Shown: positions 7,337 through 15,643 of the stretch, piece after piece | Numbering within the stretch: the stretch's first letter is position 1 | Layout: each line of letters starts with the position of its first letter | Assembly: GCA_050330055.1 (NCBI GenBank) | Contig: JBHJOF010000150.1 | Location: 1 to 23,735, forward strand | DNA from: JBHJOF01 sp050330055 | Lineage (GTDB): Bacteria > Pseudomonadota > Alphaproteobacteria > Kiloniellales > JAKSDN01 | Direction: 5' to 3' | DNA length: 23,735 bases | Made by a program: the position numbers and the translations under genes | Notes under the pieces: model-generated | The model's database searches: none | Told to the model about the DNA's origin: nothing | What the model saw: the letters and a program-made list of their open reading frames with translations, nothing else

Positions 7337-7869
7337 GGGCTGGCGCGCGCAGTCTGGCGGTCGGTCTCGTCACTACGCTGGTTTTCACGTTCTCGGCGGC
7401 CGCTGCGACGGCGCAGGATCAGGCGCCGCCTGAGCTTGGTCGGCGTCCCCCGGCCGACACTGGCGTGCCGGTCGACACCGTGGTGCTGCAGGGCCTGGAC
7501 AAGATCACCGCGCGCATCTCGACCTTCGAGGCGCCGCTCGACCAGACGGTCAGCTTCGGCTCGCTGGAGATCGTCGCGCGGACCTGTCACAAGACTCCGC
7601 CGGAAGAGCCGCCGGAACGCGCCGCCTTTCTCGAGATCGTCGACGTGCGGCCCGATTCGCCCAGCGTCGCGCTCTTTACCGGCTGGATGTTCGCCTCGTC
7701 ACCGGCGCTGTCGAGCCTGGAGCATCCGGTCTACGACGTCTGGGTGATCGACTGCATACTCGACGGTAGCGCTGATCAGGCCGCCGAAACGCCGGCTCCG
7801 GTTCCATCGGGCGAGGGATCGATCACGATCGAGATAGCACCGGATTCGAACGAGGTGCAGGACGACTAG
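7333..7869 (+). CDS. DUF2155 domain-containing secreted protein
   Basis: A 178-residue exported protein. Residues 1 to about 27 form a Sec signal peptide (Arg near the start, hydrophobic core, cleavage around AAATA-Q). The DUF2155 core runs from about 50 to 140: LQGLDKITARISTFEAPLDQ, ARTCHKTPPEEPPERAAFLEI, then GWMFASSPALSSLEHPVYDVWVIDC. Its two conserved cysteines (C84, C136) could form a disulfide in the periplasm. The C-terminal tail is acidic and low in complexity. Function is unknown. The domain is largely alphaproteobacterial and, as I recall, often lies near aat/accC and mlaD, as here. It starts with GTG inside the stop codon of the preceding small gene. It converges on trkH, with 27 nt between the stops. 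Confidence 0.9.
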   Translation: MRAGARSLAVGLVTTLVFTFSAAAATAQDQAPPELGRRPPADTGVPVDTVVLQGLDKITARISTFEAPLDQTVSFGSLEIVARTCHKTPPEEPPERAAFLEIVDVRPDSPSVALFTGWMFASSPALSSLEHPVYDVWVIDCILDGSADQAAETPAPVPSGEGSITIEIAPDSNEVQDD

Positions 7870-7896
7870 CGGGAGACGAGCGCTGCGGTCGCCGGC

Positions 7897-9345
7897 TCAC
7901 CAGCGCCAGAAGCCGGGCAGCAGCAGAATCAGCACGGTGAAGAGCTCCAGGCGGCCGAGCAGCATGCCGGCCGAGAGCAGCCACTTTGCCACGTCCGGCA
8001 GGGTCGAGAAGTTGCCGGCCGGCCCGATGATCGGGCCGAGCCCGGGACCGACGTTGCCGATCGCGGTGGCGGCGCCGCTCGTGCTGGTGACGAGATCGAG
8101 GCCGGTCGCTGCCAGGGCCAGCGTCAACACAGCGAACCCCATGATGTAGATGAAGAAGAAACCGACAACCGAGGACGCAACCTCGCGCGGCAGCGGCTTC
8201 CCCTTGTAGCGCTGTGCGACCACGCCCTGGGGAAAGTAAAGGCGCCGCATCTGCCGGTCGACGAAGAGGCGTAGCACCTGGAAGCGGAAGATCTTGATGC
8301 CGCCCGAGGTCGAGCCGGTGCAGCCGCCGATGAAGGTCAGCACGAAGAACAGCACCAAGGCGAAACTGCCCCAGGCGCCGTAGTCGGCGGTGGCAAAGCC
8401 GGTTGTGGTGGTCACGGAGACGACGTTGAAAGCCGCCAGCCGCAAGGCGTCCAACAGGGGCACGTCGTTGGTGAGGGCGAGGTTGAGGGCGAGCAGGAGG
8501 GTTACGGCGGCAAGAAAGGCGACCAAGGCGCGGACCTGGCCGTCGCGCCAAAGCGCCGCGAAGTCGAGGCCGATGACGCGCAGATAGAGCACGAAGGGCA
8601 GGGCGCCGAGAAGCATGAAGAGCACGCCTGTCCACTGGATGGTGGCGGACTGGAAATGGCCCATCGAGGCGTCCGAGGTCGAATAGCCGCCGGTCGCGAG
8701 CGTGGTCATGGCGTGCGTGATGGCATCGAACCCCGGCATGCCACCGGCCCAGTAGGCCAGGGCACAGAGGCTCGTGAGCGCGACGTAGAGCGTCGCGATG
8801 GCGCGGGCATACTGGCCCGGCCGTGGCAGGATCTTCTCGAAGCGGTCCGACGACTCGGTGCGGAACAGCTGCATGCCGCCGACTCGCAGGTAGGGCAGAA
8901 TGGCGATCGCCATGGCGATGATGCCCAGCCCGCCCAGCCACTGCAGCAGCGCCCGCCACAGCAGGATGCCGGGCGGCATGCCGTCGAGCCCGACCAGCAC
9001 GGTGGAGCCGGTGGTGGTGAGGCCCGAGACGCCCTCGAAGAAGGCATCGGCGTAGTCCAGCTTCAGCTGGGCGAGGCGGAACGGCAGAGCCGCGAAGGCC
9101 GCGCAGACCGTCCAGCTCAGCGCCGTCAGCAAGAAGGCCTGGCGCAAGTCGAGGCGGACTTCCTTCACCATCAGGCCAAGGGTCAGGCTTCCGGCTATGA
9201 AAAGGGTTATGGAGGCGGAAATAGCGAAGGCCTGCCAGTCGGGATTGCCGGCCATGGCGTCGACCACGGCGGGCACCAGCATGGCTGCCCCGATCACGGA
9301 CAGCAGCAGCCCGATGGTGTAGAGGACGGGTCGCAGGAGGGTCAT
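7897..9345 (-). CDS. trkH: TrkH-family potassium uptake channel subunit
   Basis: Integral inner-membrane K+ translocating subunit of the Trk system, 482 residues, with about eight to ten hydrophobic segments arranged as repeated M1-P-M2 units. The four selectivity-filter loops are recognisable: SGLTTTGST, TTLATGGYST, VSVTTTTGFATAD and TAIGNVGPGLG. The cytosolic loop after GGCTGSTSGGIKIFR is also typical. A TTG 24 nt further upstream (9369) is an alternative start. I prefer the ATG at 9345, since the protein then has normal length and starts before the first helix. No good ribosome-binding site is seen for either. The regulatory NAD-binding subunit TrkA is not adjacent. The gene is transcribed against both neighbours. 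Confidence 0.95.
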   Translation of the reverse strand: MTLLRPVLYTIGLLLSVIGAAMLVPAVVDAMAGNPDWQAFAISASITLFIAGSLTLGLMVKEVRLDLRQAFLLTALSWTVCAAFAALPFRLAQLKLDYADAFFEGVSGLTTTGSTVLVGLDGMPPGILLWRALLQWLGGLGIIAMAIAILPYLRVGGMQLFRTESSDRFEKILPRPGQYARAIATLYVALTSLCALAYWAGGMPGFDAITHAMTTLATGGYSTSDASMGHFQSATIQWTGVLFMLLGALPFVLYLRVIGLDFAALWRDGQVRALVAFLAAVTLLLALNLALTNDVPLLDALRLAAFNVVSVTTTTGFATADYGAWGSFALVLFFVLTFIGGCTGSTSGGIKIFRFQVLRLFVDRQMRRLYFPQGVVAQRYKGKPLPREVASSVVGFFFIYIMGFAVLTLALAATGLDLVTSTSGAATAIGNVGPGLGPIIGPAGNFSTLPDVAKWLLSAGMLLGRLELFTVLILLLPGFWRW

Positions 9346-9577
9346 GGCGGGCGATTGCAGCCTCCGCAATAGGATCCGTCAATCGCTGCCTTTCCAGCGC
9401 CCTGAGCTTATCGGGTGTACGGCCAGAGTGGCAGAAGGCAAGAGGTTCATTGATAATGTTTCTCTGAAGGGACACATACGGCCAGGTCCTTGATGTTGAG
9501 GCCGCTAGTGCAGCGCCTTCCCAGCAGAGGGCTTTCACAGCCTGGCCCGCGCCTGTCGAAGACGGCAACGACCTGAG

Positions 9578-10288
9578 GTGGCGGAAGTGCTTCGTTCGCG
9601 ATGGTGGCGATTTGTCGGCGTGCTGACGATCCTCGCCCTGCTCGGCCTGCCCGGGCAGGCGGCGAGCAGTCTCGAGGCCAGCGATCCGCGGCAGGCGCGA
9701 GTCATCGACGGCGACAGCCTGCAAATCGACGGCACCGTGATTGAGCTCTTCGGCATCGATGCGCCCGAGCTGGGACAGCTCTGCTATCGCGGCACGAAGC
9801 CCTGGCCTTGCGGCCTCGAGGCCGCCTACGCCCTGCACAAGCTGCTCGCCTTGGCCCAGACACCGCTGCGCTGCACGCCGGTCGAGGGCGCAGCCGATGG
9901 CAGCATGGTCTGCGAGCTCGGCGACCAGGTGCTTGCCGAAGTGCTGGTCCGTCAGGGCCACGCGGTCGCGCTCGCCGACGGCGTCGCCGAGTATCGGGAG
10001 GCGGAGACGGCGGCCAAGCAGGCGCGACTCGGCGTCTGGGGCGGCGACTTCGTGATGCCCGCGCGCTGGCGCGCTGGCGAGCGCCTTGCGCGCAACGGCG
10101 GTGAAACCGATCGCTGCAACATCAAGGGTGTGGTGCGCGACGGCAGGAGGCTCTATTACGTGCCGCTCGACCCCGGCTACGAGTCCCTGCGCCTCGATCT
10201 CGTCCGAGGGGATCAAGTGTTCTGCAGCGACGAGCAGGCACGCCGGCTCGGCTGGAGGCGCGAAGGCGAGATGGCGCCCTCGCAGTGA
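9578..10288 (+). CDS. secreted thermonuclease (SNase)-like protein with C-terminal CNIKG module
   Basis: A 236-residue protein with an N-terminal signal sequence (hydrophobic core about 12-28) followed by an SNase-like domain (about 38-160). Acidic catalytic-site residues are kept: D44/D46 in VIDGDS, D61 and E64 in GIDAPELGQ. By my alignment the two catalytic arginines are not: the R35 position of staphylococcal nuclease is E56 (in IELFGIDAPE), and the R87 position is S109. The C-terminus (about 180-228: CNIKG, YYVP, VFCSDEQARRLGWR) is a module found after some SNase domains. Starts at GTG 9578 or GTG 9587 are both possible; there is no nearby ATG, and 9587 has the better purine-rich upstream sequence. 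It may be a non-catalytic nucleic-acid-binding protein. It stands alone between two genes on the other strand. Confidence 0.85.
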   Translation: MAEVLRSRWWRFVGVLTILALLGLPGQAASSLEASDPRQARVIDGDSLQIDGTVIELFGIDAPELGQLCYRGTKPWPCGLEAAYALHKLLALAQTPLRCTPVEGAADGSMVCELGDQVLAEVLVRQGHAVALADGVAEYREAETAAKQARLGVWGGDFVMPARWRAGERLARNGGETDRCNIKGVVRDGRRLYYVPLDPGYESLRLDLVRGDQVFCSDEQARRLGWRREGEMAPSQ

Positions 10289-10338
10289 CGCCGGCCGTCT
10301 CGCCATCCGCCGCGCATTGACGGGACAGCCACACGATC

Positions 10339-10989
10339 TCAGGCTCCGTTGCGGGCCAGGTCATCCAGCAGGGCCTCGACCCCCGCGTCCGACGTCTCCT
10401 TGGGAAACTGGGCCGAGCCGTGGATCGCCTTGGCGAGCTGCTGGCGGTAGGCGTCGCGCGGGATCTCGATCACGCCGAACTGCTTGAGGTGGGGCGTCTG
10501 GAACTGCGTGTCGAGCAATAGGAAGCCGCCCTGCTTCAGCAGATAGATCAAGTGCACCAGGGCGACCTTGCTGGCATCGGTCATGCGGCTGAACATGCTC
10601 TCGCCGAAGAAGGCGGCGCCGAGCGAGACGCCATAGAGTCCGCCGACCAGCACGTCGCCGTGCCAGGCTTCCACCGAATGCGCGAAGCCCATGCGGTGCA
10701 GCTCGCCATAGAGCGACTCGATCGTCGGGTTGATCCAGGTATCACGGCGGTCCGGTGCGGGCGTCGCACAGTGGCGGATCACCTCGCCAAAGGCCGAATT
10801 GACGCGGATCTCGTAGGGCCGCTTGCGGATCTTGCGCCTGAGCCGGCGCGGCACATGCAGGCCGTCGAGCGGAAGCACGCCGCGCAGATCAGGGTCGATC
10901 CAGTGGATGTCGGGGTCATAGCGGATCTCCGCCATCGGGAAGATGCCAACGGCGTAGGCGCGCAACAGCAGCTCCGGCTTGAGCTTCAC
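10339..10989 (-). CDS. aat: leucyl/phenylalanyl-tRNA--protein transferase
   Basis: Cytosolic enzyme that attaches Leu or Phe from charged tRNA to proteins with N-terminal Arg or Lys, marking them for the ClpS/ClpAP N-end-rule pathway. The 216-residue product matches the family throughout: YAVGIFPM near the start, HWIDPDLRGVLPL, the TWINPTIESLYGELHRMGFAHSVEAW region, then LVGGLYGVSLGAAFFGESMFS, SKVALVHL and FLLLDTQF. It is the last gene of a minus-strand run starting at the M48 protease, 30 nt downstream of accC, so it is probably co-transcribed with the acc genes. This order (accB-accC-aat) is, to my knowledge, common in alphaproteobacteria. No anomaly seen. Confidence 0.97.
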   Translation of the reverse strand: MKLKPELLLRAYAVGIFPMAEIRYDPDIHWIDPDLRGVLPLDGLHVPRRLRRKIRKRPYEIRVNSAFGEVIRHCATPAPDRRDTWINPTIESLYGELHRMGFAHSVEAWHGDVLVGGLYGVSLGAAFFGESMFSRMTDASKVALVHLIYLLKQGGFLLLDTQFQTPHLKQFGVIEIPRDAYRQQLAKAIHGSAQFPKETSDAGVEALLDDLARNGA

Positions 10990-11019
10990 GGCGCCTGCTT
11001 CCGTGCCGGCAGCGGCGCG

Positions 11020-12363
11020 CTACGTGCCTTTGGCCAGGTAGGCCTCGAGCCAGTGAATGTCGTAGTCGCCGTTGATGAAATCATTCTCCGCAATCAAGCG
11101 CTGGTGCAAAGGGATCGTGGTCTCTACTCCGGCAATCACGAACTCCTCGAGGGCGCGGCGCAGCCGCATCAGGCATTCGTTCCGGGTCTGGCCGCTCACG
11201 ATCAGCTTGGCAATCAGGCTATCGTATTGTGGCGGCACGCGGTAGCCGGCATAGAGCCCGGAATCGACCCGGACGCCCAGGCCGCCCGGCGCGTGGTAGT
11301 CGGTTACGCGCCCAGGGGACGGCCGAAAATCCCAAGGATTCTCGGCGTTTATGCGACATTCAATGGCGTGGCCGGAGAATGCGATGTCCTCCTGGGCGAT
11401 GCTGAGCGGCAGGCCGGCAGCGACCCGGATCTGTTCGCGCACGATGTCGATGTCGGTGATCGCCTCGGAGATCGGGTGCTCGACCTGCAGGCGGGTGTTC
11501 ATCTCGATGAAATAGAACTTGCCGTCCTCGTAGAGGAACTCGACCGTGCCTGCGCTGCAGTAGCCCATCTCACGCACGGCGGTCGCCACCTGCGCGCCGA
11601 TCGCTGCCCGCTGCTCGGCGTTGAGGGCCGGGGAGGGCGCCTCCTCGAGCAGCTTCTGGTGGCGGCGTTGCAGCGAGCAATCACGCTCGCCCAGATGGAT
11701 CACGTTGCCATGGGTATCGGCGATGATCTGCACCTCGATGTGGCGCGGCCGGCCGAGGAATTTTTCGACGTATACAGAGTCATTGCCGAACGACGCCTGG
11801 GCCTCGGCCTGGGCCAACTTCATGGCGGCCGGCAGGCTGGCGGCGTCGCGCACCACTTTCATGCCGCGGCCGCCGCCGCCGGCCGCTGCCTTGATTAGCA
11901 CTGGGTAGCCCAGCCGACCGGCGATCTGCGTCGCCTCGTCAGTCGAGCGTACGGCGCCATCGGAGCCCGGTACGACCGGCAGGCCGAAGCGCTCGGCCGC
12001 CCGCTTGGCCGCTACCTTGTCGCCCATCAGCGCGATGTGCTCGGGCTTCGGTCCAATGAAAGCGAAGCCGTGCTCCTCGACCATGGCGGCGAAGTCGGCG
12101 TTCTCCGACAGGAAGCCGACGCCGGGATGGATCGCGTCGACGCCGGTGATCGTCGCAGCCGAGATGATCGCCGCGACATTCAGGTAGCTGGACTTGCTCG
12201 GAGGCGGCCCGATGCAGACGCTCTCGTCGGCGAGGCGCACATGCATGGCCTCGGAATCGGCGGTCGAGTGGACCGCCACGGTCTCGATCCCCATCTCGCG
12301 GCAGGCACGGTGAACCCGCAGCGCGATTTCACCCCGGTTGGCGATGAGGATCTTTTCGAACAT
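11020..12363 (-). CDS. accC: acetyl-CoA carboxylase, biotin carboxylase subunit
   Basis: ATP-dependent carboxylation of the biotin carried by AccB, the first half of malonyl-CoA synthesis for fatty acids. The 447-residue product has the standard layout: N-terminal biotin carboxylase domain (EKILIANRGEIALRV, residues 3-17), an ATP-grasp domain with the glycine loop AAGGGGRGMK, catalytic residues in FIEMNTRLQVEHPISEAITDIDIV, and a C-terminal domain (about 335-440, FSGHAIECRINAENP). The motif usually written HPGYGFLSENA reads HPGVGFLSENA here, a small deviation. The ATG at 12363 gives the canonical start. It is 18 nt downstream of accB, with which it forms a functional and transcriptional pair. 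The carboxyltransferase subunits (accA, accD) are not in the window. Confidence 0.98.
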   Translation of the reverse strand: MFEKILIANRGEIALRVHRACREMGIETVAVHSTADSEAMHVRLADESVCIGPPPSKSSYLNVAAIISAATITGVDAIHPGVGFLSENADFAAMVEEHGFAFIGPKPEHIALMGDKVAAKRAAERFGLPVVPGSDGAVRSTDEATQIAGRLGYPVLIKAAAGGGGRGMKVVRDAASLPAAMKLAQAEAQASFGNDSVYVEKFLGRPRHIEVQIIADTHGNVIHLGERDCSLQRRHQKLLEEAPSPALNAEQRAAIGAQVATAVREMGYCSAGTVEFLYEDGKFYFIEMNTRLQVEHPISEAITDIDIVREQIRVAAGLPLSIAQEDIAFSGHAIECRINAENPWDFRPSPGRVTDYHAPGGLGVRVDSGLYAGYRVPPQYDSLIAKLIVSGQTRNECLMRLRRALEEFVIAGVETTIPLHQRLIAENDFINGDYDIHWLEAYLAKGT

Positions 12364-12381
12364 CGACGGGCGGGCAGGGCG

Positions 12382-12831
12382 CTATTCGACGATCATCAAG
12401 GGCTCGCCGAACTCGACCGGCTGGCCATCCTGCACCATGATGCGGGCGATGCGCCCCGCGCGCGGAGCGGGGATCGGGTTCATCACCTTCATGGCCTCGA
12501 TGATCAGAACGGTCTGGCCCTCGCGCACCTTGTCGCCGACGCTGACGAAGGGCTTGCCGCCGGGCTCGGAGGCCACGTAGGCGGTCCCTACCATGGGCGA
12601 AACGATCGCGTTCTCGGGCACGCTTTCCACGGTCGGGACCGCCGCCGGCACAATGGAAGGGCCGGACGCGGCCGGCGCTATCGGGCCTGCCATGTTGGCA
12701 GCGCCGCCCAGATGGCGCGCCACGCGAATGCGCTGCCCGTTCGCCTCGTACTCGATTTCACTGAGCCCGGTTTCCGCGAGCAGGCTGGACAGCCGGCGGA
12801 CCAGTTCCTCATCCGGTTCGAACTTCGTCAT
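12382..12831 (-). CDS. accB: acetyl-CoA carboxylase biotin carboxyl carrier protein
   Basis: Carries the biotin arm that moves CO2 from AccC to the carboxyltransferase. The 149-residue product has a short N-terminal helical domain (about 5-40), an Ala/Pro-rich flexible linker (about 43-70) and a biotinyl domain (about 73-149) with the signature EAMKVMN. The biotinylated lysine is K115. The thumb-type segment expected in acetyl-CoA carboxylase carriers is present around residues 84-98 (AYVASEPGGKPFVSV). Its ATG shares one base with the aroQ stop codon (TAATG arrangement, position 12831), so translation is probably coupled to aroQ. accC follows after 18 nt. Confidence 0.98.
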   Translation of the reverse strand: MTKFEPDEELVRRLSSLLAETGLSEIEYEANGQRIRVARHLGGAANMAGPIAPAASGPSIVPAAVPTVESVPENAIVSPMVGTAYVASEPGGKPFVSVGDKVREGQTVLIIEAMKVMNPIPAPRAGRIARIMVQDGQPVEFGEPLMIVE

Positions 12832-13289
12832 TACACCTCTTGCCCCGGGGCCAGCAGCCGCGCTGCAGCCTCCAGAGCCATATCATAGCCGGCCGCGCCG
12901 AAGCCACAGATCACGCCCTCCGCCACCTTGGAGACAAAGGAGTTGTGGCGGAAGGGCTCGCGGCGATGGATGTTGCTCAGGTGGACCTCGATGACTGGAA
13001 GGCTCACCGCCTGCAGAGCATCCAGGATGGCGATGGACGTATGGGTCAGCGCTCCGGGGTTGATGACAATGGCGCCGTAGCGGCCACGCGCGTCCTGAAT
13101 CCAATCGACCAGCTCGCCTTCACTGTTCGACTGCTTGCAATCGAGGCCCAACCCCAGGGCCGCAGCCTTCTTGCGGCAGGCCGCCTCGATGTCCGCCAGC
13201 GTCGTGCGCCCGTAGACCTCTGGTTCACGCGTGCCGAGCAGATTCAGATTGGGGCCGTTGAGAAGCAAGACCGTGGGCGCCTTGGCCAC
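12831..13289 (-). CDS. aroQ: type II 3-dehydroquinate dehydratase
   Basis: Third step of the shikimate pathway: 3-dehydroquinate to 3-dehydroshikimate, in a cytosolic dodecamer. With the start used here the protein has 152 residues. The active-site loop LNGPNLNLLGTREPEVYG carries R21 and Y26, INPGALTHTS forms the substrate-anchoring loop, and H103 (in EVHLSNIH) is the catalytic base partner. Two in-frame GTG codons occur at 13301 and 13289. I chose 13289 because GGAGG lies 5 nt upstream of it, while the first GTG overlaps that ribosome-binding site. The stop overlaps the accB start by one base. It lies downstream of the DsbA-like gene with a 74-nt gap. Confidence 0.96.
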   Translation of the reverse strand: MAKAPTVLLLNGPNLNLLGTREPEVYGRTTLADIEAACRKKAAALGLGLDCKQSNSEGELVDWIQDARGRYGAIVINPGALTHTSIAILDALQAVSLPVIEVHLSNIHRREPFRHNSFVSKVAEGVICGFGAAGYDMALEAAARLLAPGQEV

Positions 13290-13363
13290 CCGCGCCTCCA
13301 CCAGCGTTCAGGAAGCCTACAGCGTTAGCATAGCCTCCCGCAGGCGGCAATCGACTGTGCCGC

Positions 13364-14122
13364 TCAGCTTGCCTTGGCGCGGGCTTGGGCGACCAGAACG
13401 CGCAGATCGTCGAGCTCGATCGCGCCGGGCACCAGTTGGTCGCCGATGACGAAGGCCGGCGTGCCGCCGATGCCCAGGGCTCTGGCAAGCTCGGCGTTGC
13501 GCTGCAGTGCAGCGTCGACCTCGGGGGAGACTAGATCCTCTTGCAGCCGGCCGACGTCGAGGCCGAGGTCGCGCGCGACCGTCAGCACGGCCTTTTCGGT
13601 CAGTTTGCCGTCGACCTCCATGAGGGCGACGTGAAAGGCCTCGTACCTGCCCTGCTTTTCGGCTGCCAGGGCGGCCCGCGCGGCATAGACCGAATCGGGC
13701 CCCAGAATCGGGAACTCCATCATCACCAGGCGAACCGCGCCGTCCTCGCGCACCGCCTGCATGAGGCTGGGCGCCACCGTGCGGCAATAGGGGCAGCGAT
13801 AGTCGAAGAACTCGACGATCAGCACGTCTCCCTCCGGATTGCCCAGAACCGGCGATCCGGCGCCGCCATCGAGCTGCGCGCGGTGCGCCACGACGGCTTC
13901 GCGTTGCTGCTTTGCTTGCGCCTCGCGCTGGGCGGCCTCGTAGGCCTGAAGGGCCTCGATCAGCACCTCCGGGTGCTCGACCAGATAGTCGCGGACGATC
14001 CTTTCGATCGCCTGGGTCTCGGCGGGCGAGAACCCGGCCTCGGCCTTCGGGGCCTTGGCCGGCAAAGCGGTGACTGCGGCAAGAGCGGCTGCTGCTAACA
14101 GCGATCGCGGGGCGTATTTCAT
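13364..14122 (-). CDS. DsbA-family thiol:disulfide oxidoreductase, ScsC/Com1-like
   Basis: Periplasmic thioredoxin-fold protein that makes or rearranges disulfide bonds. The 252-residue product has a signal peptide (about 1-29, cleavage near AEA-G), an N-terminal ScsC_N-like helical segment (about 36-60: IERIVRDYLVEHPEVLIEAL), a charged coiled stretch to about 82, and the thioredoxin fold with inserted helices (about 88-250). The redox motif is C110-P-Y-C113 in FFDYRCPYC, and the cis-proline loop is T221-P222 in GIGGTPAF. The N-terminal helices in related ScsC proteins drive oligomerisation and isomerase activity, which may apply here. It is preceded by the M48 protease on the same strand with a 125-nt gap that could hold its own promoter. 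No DsbB partner is nearby. Confidence 0.92.
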   Translation of the reverse strand: MKYAPRSLLAAAALAAVTALPAKAPKAEAGFSPAETQAIERIVRDYLVEHPEVLIEALQAYEAAQREAQAKQQREAVVAHRAQLDGGAGSPVLGNPEGDVLIVEFFDYRCPYCRTVAPSLMQAVREDGAVRLVMMEFPILGPDSVYAARAALAAEKQGRYEAFHVALMEVDGKLTEKAVLTVARDLGLDVGRLQEDLVSPEVDAALQRNAELARALGIGGTPAFVIGDQLVPGAIELDDLRVLVAQARAKAS

Positions 14123-14247
14123 GAGCCTTGCTATCTCCCAATCTGCGCGCGACGTGCAAGCGTGCGATTCTCGCGCCGTTCTCGCTCACTGCTAGAGTAT
14201 CAATCGGGTCCTGCCAAATCACGGTCGATTTATCGCGAAGACGCGGC

Positions 14248-15621
14248 CTAATTGTCGCGCTTCTCGATCTGCTCCGCCAAGTTCTGGATGTCCTGGGCGC
14301 GCAGCCAGCCGGGCGAGCCTTCGGGCAGGATCTGCTGGGCGCGCTTTGACTGATCGCGCGCCTCCGGGGCCTCCTTGCGGGCCAGGGCGGCCTCGGCCAG
14401 CGAAAGCGCGGTCATACCGGTGTCGCCCATCCGGCCATGGGCGATCGCCGCCAGGCGCCAGGCGCCGGCGTTGTTCGGTTCCTGGTCCAGGGTCTTCTGC
14501 AGATGGGTCAGGGCCTCTTGATTGAGCCTCGGGTCGTTCATCTCGATCTGGGCCCGCGCCAGAGCCAGGGTGAGCTGCGAGGAGTCCGGGCGCAGCCGGA
14601 CCGCGGATTCATACTCCGGCACGGCTTCGGCAATCCTGCCGTTCTCGAACAGCATTTGCCCTCTCAGCTCGTGGAAGAAGGGGTCGTCCGGCCGCTCCTC
14701 GATCAGGCCGTCTATCAGCGGCAAGGCCTTCTTGAGGTCGGGCCGCCGGTAGTGGGCGATGGACCGGGCGTAGCGGGCCTCGAGGCTTGTGTCGCTTTCC
14801 GGGTACTTGCGGAAGACTCGCTCGAGCGGCTCCAGGAAGCCGACCAGCTTGGCGCGCATGCGCTTGTGCAGCGCGACGAAGTCGGGCCGCGTCGGCGTGT
14901 CGCGATTGGGCGACAGGCGGGTCTGTTCCTCCAGGAAGGCGACACGCTCGCGGGTCAGGGGGTGGGTGCGAATATAGGGGTCCTGACTGCTGGCGAGCAG
15001 CATTTCCTGGTCGCCGAGAAGGCGCATGAAGTCGAGCAGGCCGCGGGGCGACTGGCCGGTCGCATTGAGGTACTTGACGGCGGCCTGATCGGCGGCCTGC
15101 TCCTGGCTGCGGCTGTAGGACAGCAGCCCCTTCAGCGCGATGTCCTGGCCGCCCGATATGATTGCCACGGCGAGGCCTGGCTGGCCGGTCGCGATGGCGG
15201 CGCCCAGGCCCAGGATGTACGAGGCGAGCACCTTGGTCTGGGTGTTCTCGAGCTCCTCAATGCGGCTGGCGATATGGCCGCCGGCAATATGGCCGGTTTC
15301 ATGGGCGATCACCCCGATCAGCTCGAGCGGATCCTCGGTGTTGATCAGTAGGCCGGTGTGAATGAAGAGGTTCTGGCCGCCCGCGACGAAGGCGTTGAGC
15401 GACTTGTCCTCGATCAGGTAAACGTCGATGGCTTGGGGGTTAAGACCTGCGGCCTGGAAAAGTGGCGTGGCGAAGTCGCGGATGATACTTTCGATCTCCG
15501 CGTCGCGGATCAACCTGCGGCCCTGCGCCTCGGCCGGCGCCGCCCAGAAGTCGGCGAGGGCCAAAGCCAGCACCAGCGGCAGCAGCCATGCCCGCCTGAT
15601 CGGGGGTAGGGTCTTTCCCAT
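14248..15621 (-). CDS. M48-family metalloprotease with TPR domain (BepA/YfgC-like)
   Basis: Periplasmic zinc protease, probably acting in outer-membrane assembly and quality control as BepA does in E. coli. The 457-residue product has a signal peptide (about 1-32, cleavage near AEA-Q), an M48 peptidase domain with H107-E108-T-G-H111 and the third zinc ligand E174 in SRSQEQAAD, a hydrophobic segment (about 131-157) that packs near the active site, and a C-terminal TPR superhelix (about 275-445) with repeats such as PDDPFFHELRGQMLFENGRIAEAVPEYESAVRLRPD. The ATG at 15621 has no clear ribosome-binding site. It diverges from a GGT-like lipoprotein gene with only 22 nt between chosen starts. It heads a minus-strand run through dsbA-like, aroQ, accB, accC and aat. 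Confidence 0.93.
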   Translation of the reverse strand: MGKTLPPIRRAWLLPLVLALALADFWAAPAEAQGRRLIRDAEIESIIRDFATPLFQAAGLNPQAIDVYLIEDKSLNAFVAGGQNLFIHTGLLINTEDPLELIGVIAHETGHIAGGHIASRIEELENTQTKVLASYILGLGAAIATGQPGLAVAIISGGQDIALKGLLSYSRSQEQAADQAAVKYLNATGQSPRGLLDFMRLLGDQEMLLASSQDPYIRTHPLTRERVAFLEEQTRLSPNRDTPTRPDFVALHKRMRAKLVGFLEPLERVFRKYPESDTSLEARYARSIAHYRRPDLKKALPLIDGLIEERPDDPFFHELRGQMLFENGRIAEAVPEYESAVRLRPDSSQLTLALARAQIEMNDPRLNQEALTHLQKTLDQEPNNAGAWRLAAIAHGRMGDTGMTALSLAEAALARKEAPEARDQSKRAQQILPEGSPGWLRAQDIQNLAEQIEKRDN

Positions 15622-15643
15622 TTCGACTGAAGGTAACGATCGA

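Noticed and set aside
9370..9577. Possible promoter or small gene in the trkH/SNase divergent gap (GATAAT at 9452-9457; 27-codon frame from 9494)
   Set aside because: The best -35 match at proper spacing (TGGCAG) is poor, and the short frame has no ribosome-binding site or recognisable product. The gap probably holds both promoters, but I cannot place them.
7823..10306. 827-codon minus-strand open frame spanning trkH and the SNase gene
   Set aside because: Same strand as trkH but a different frame. The translation is His/Arg/Pro-rich and without motifs, while trkH and the SNase-like gene explain the DNA.
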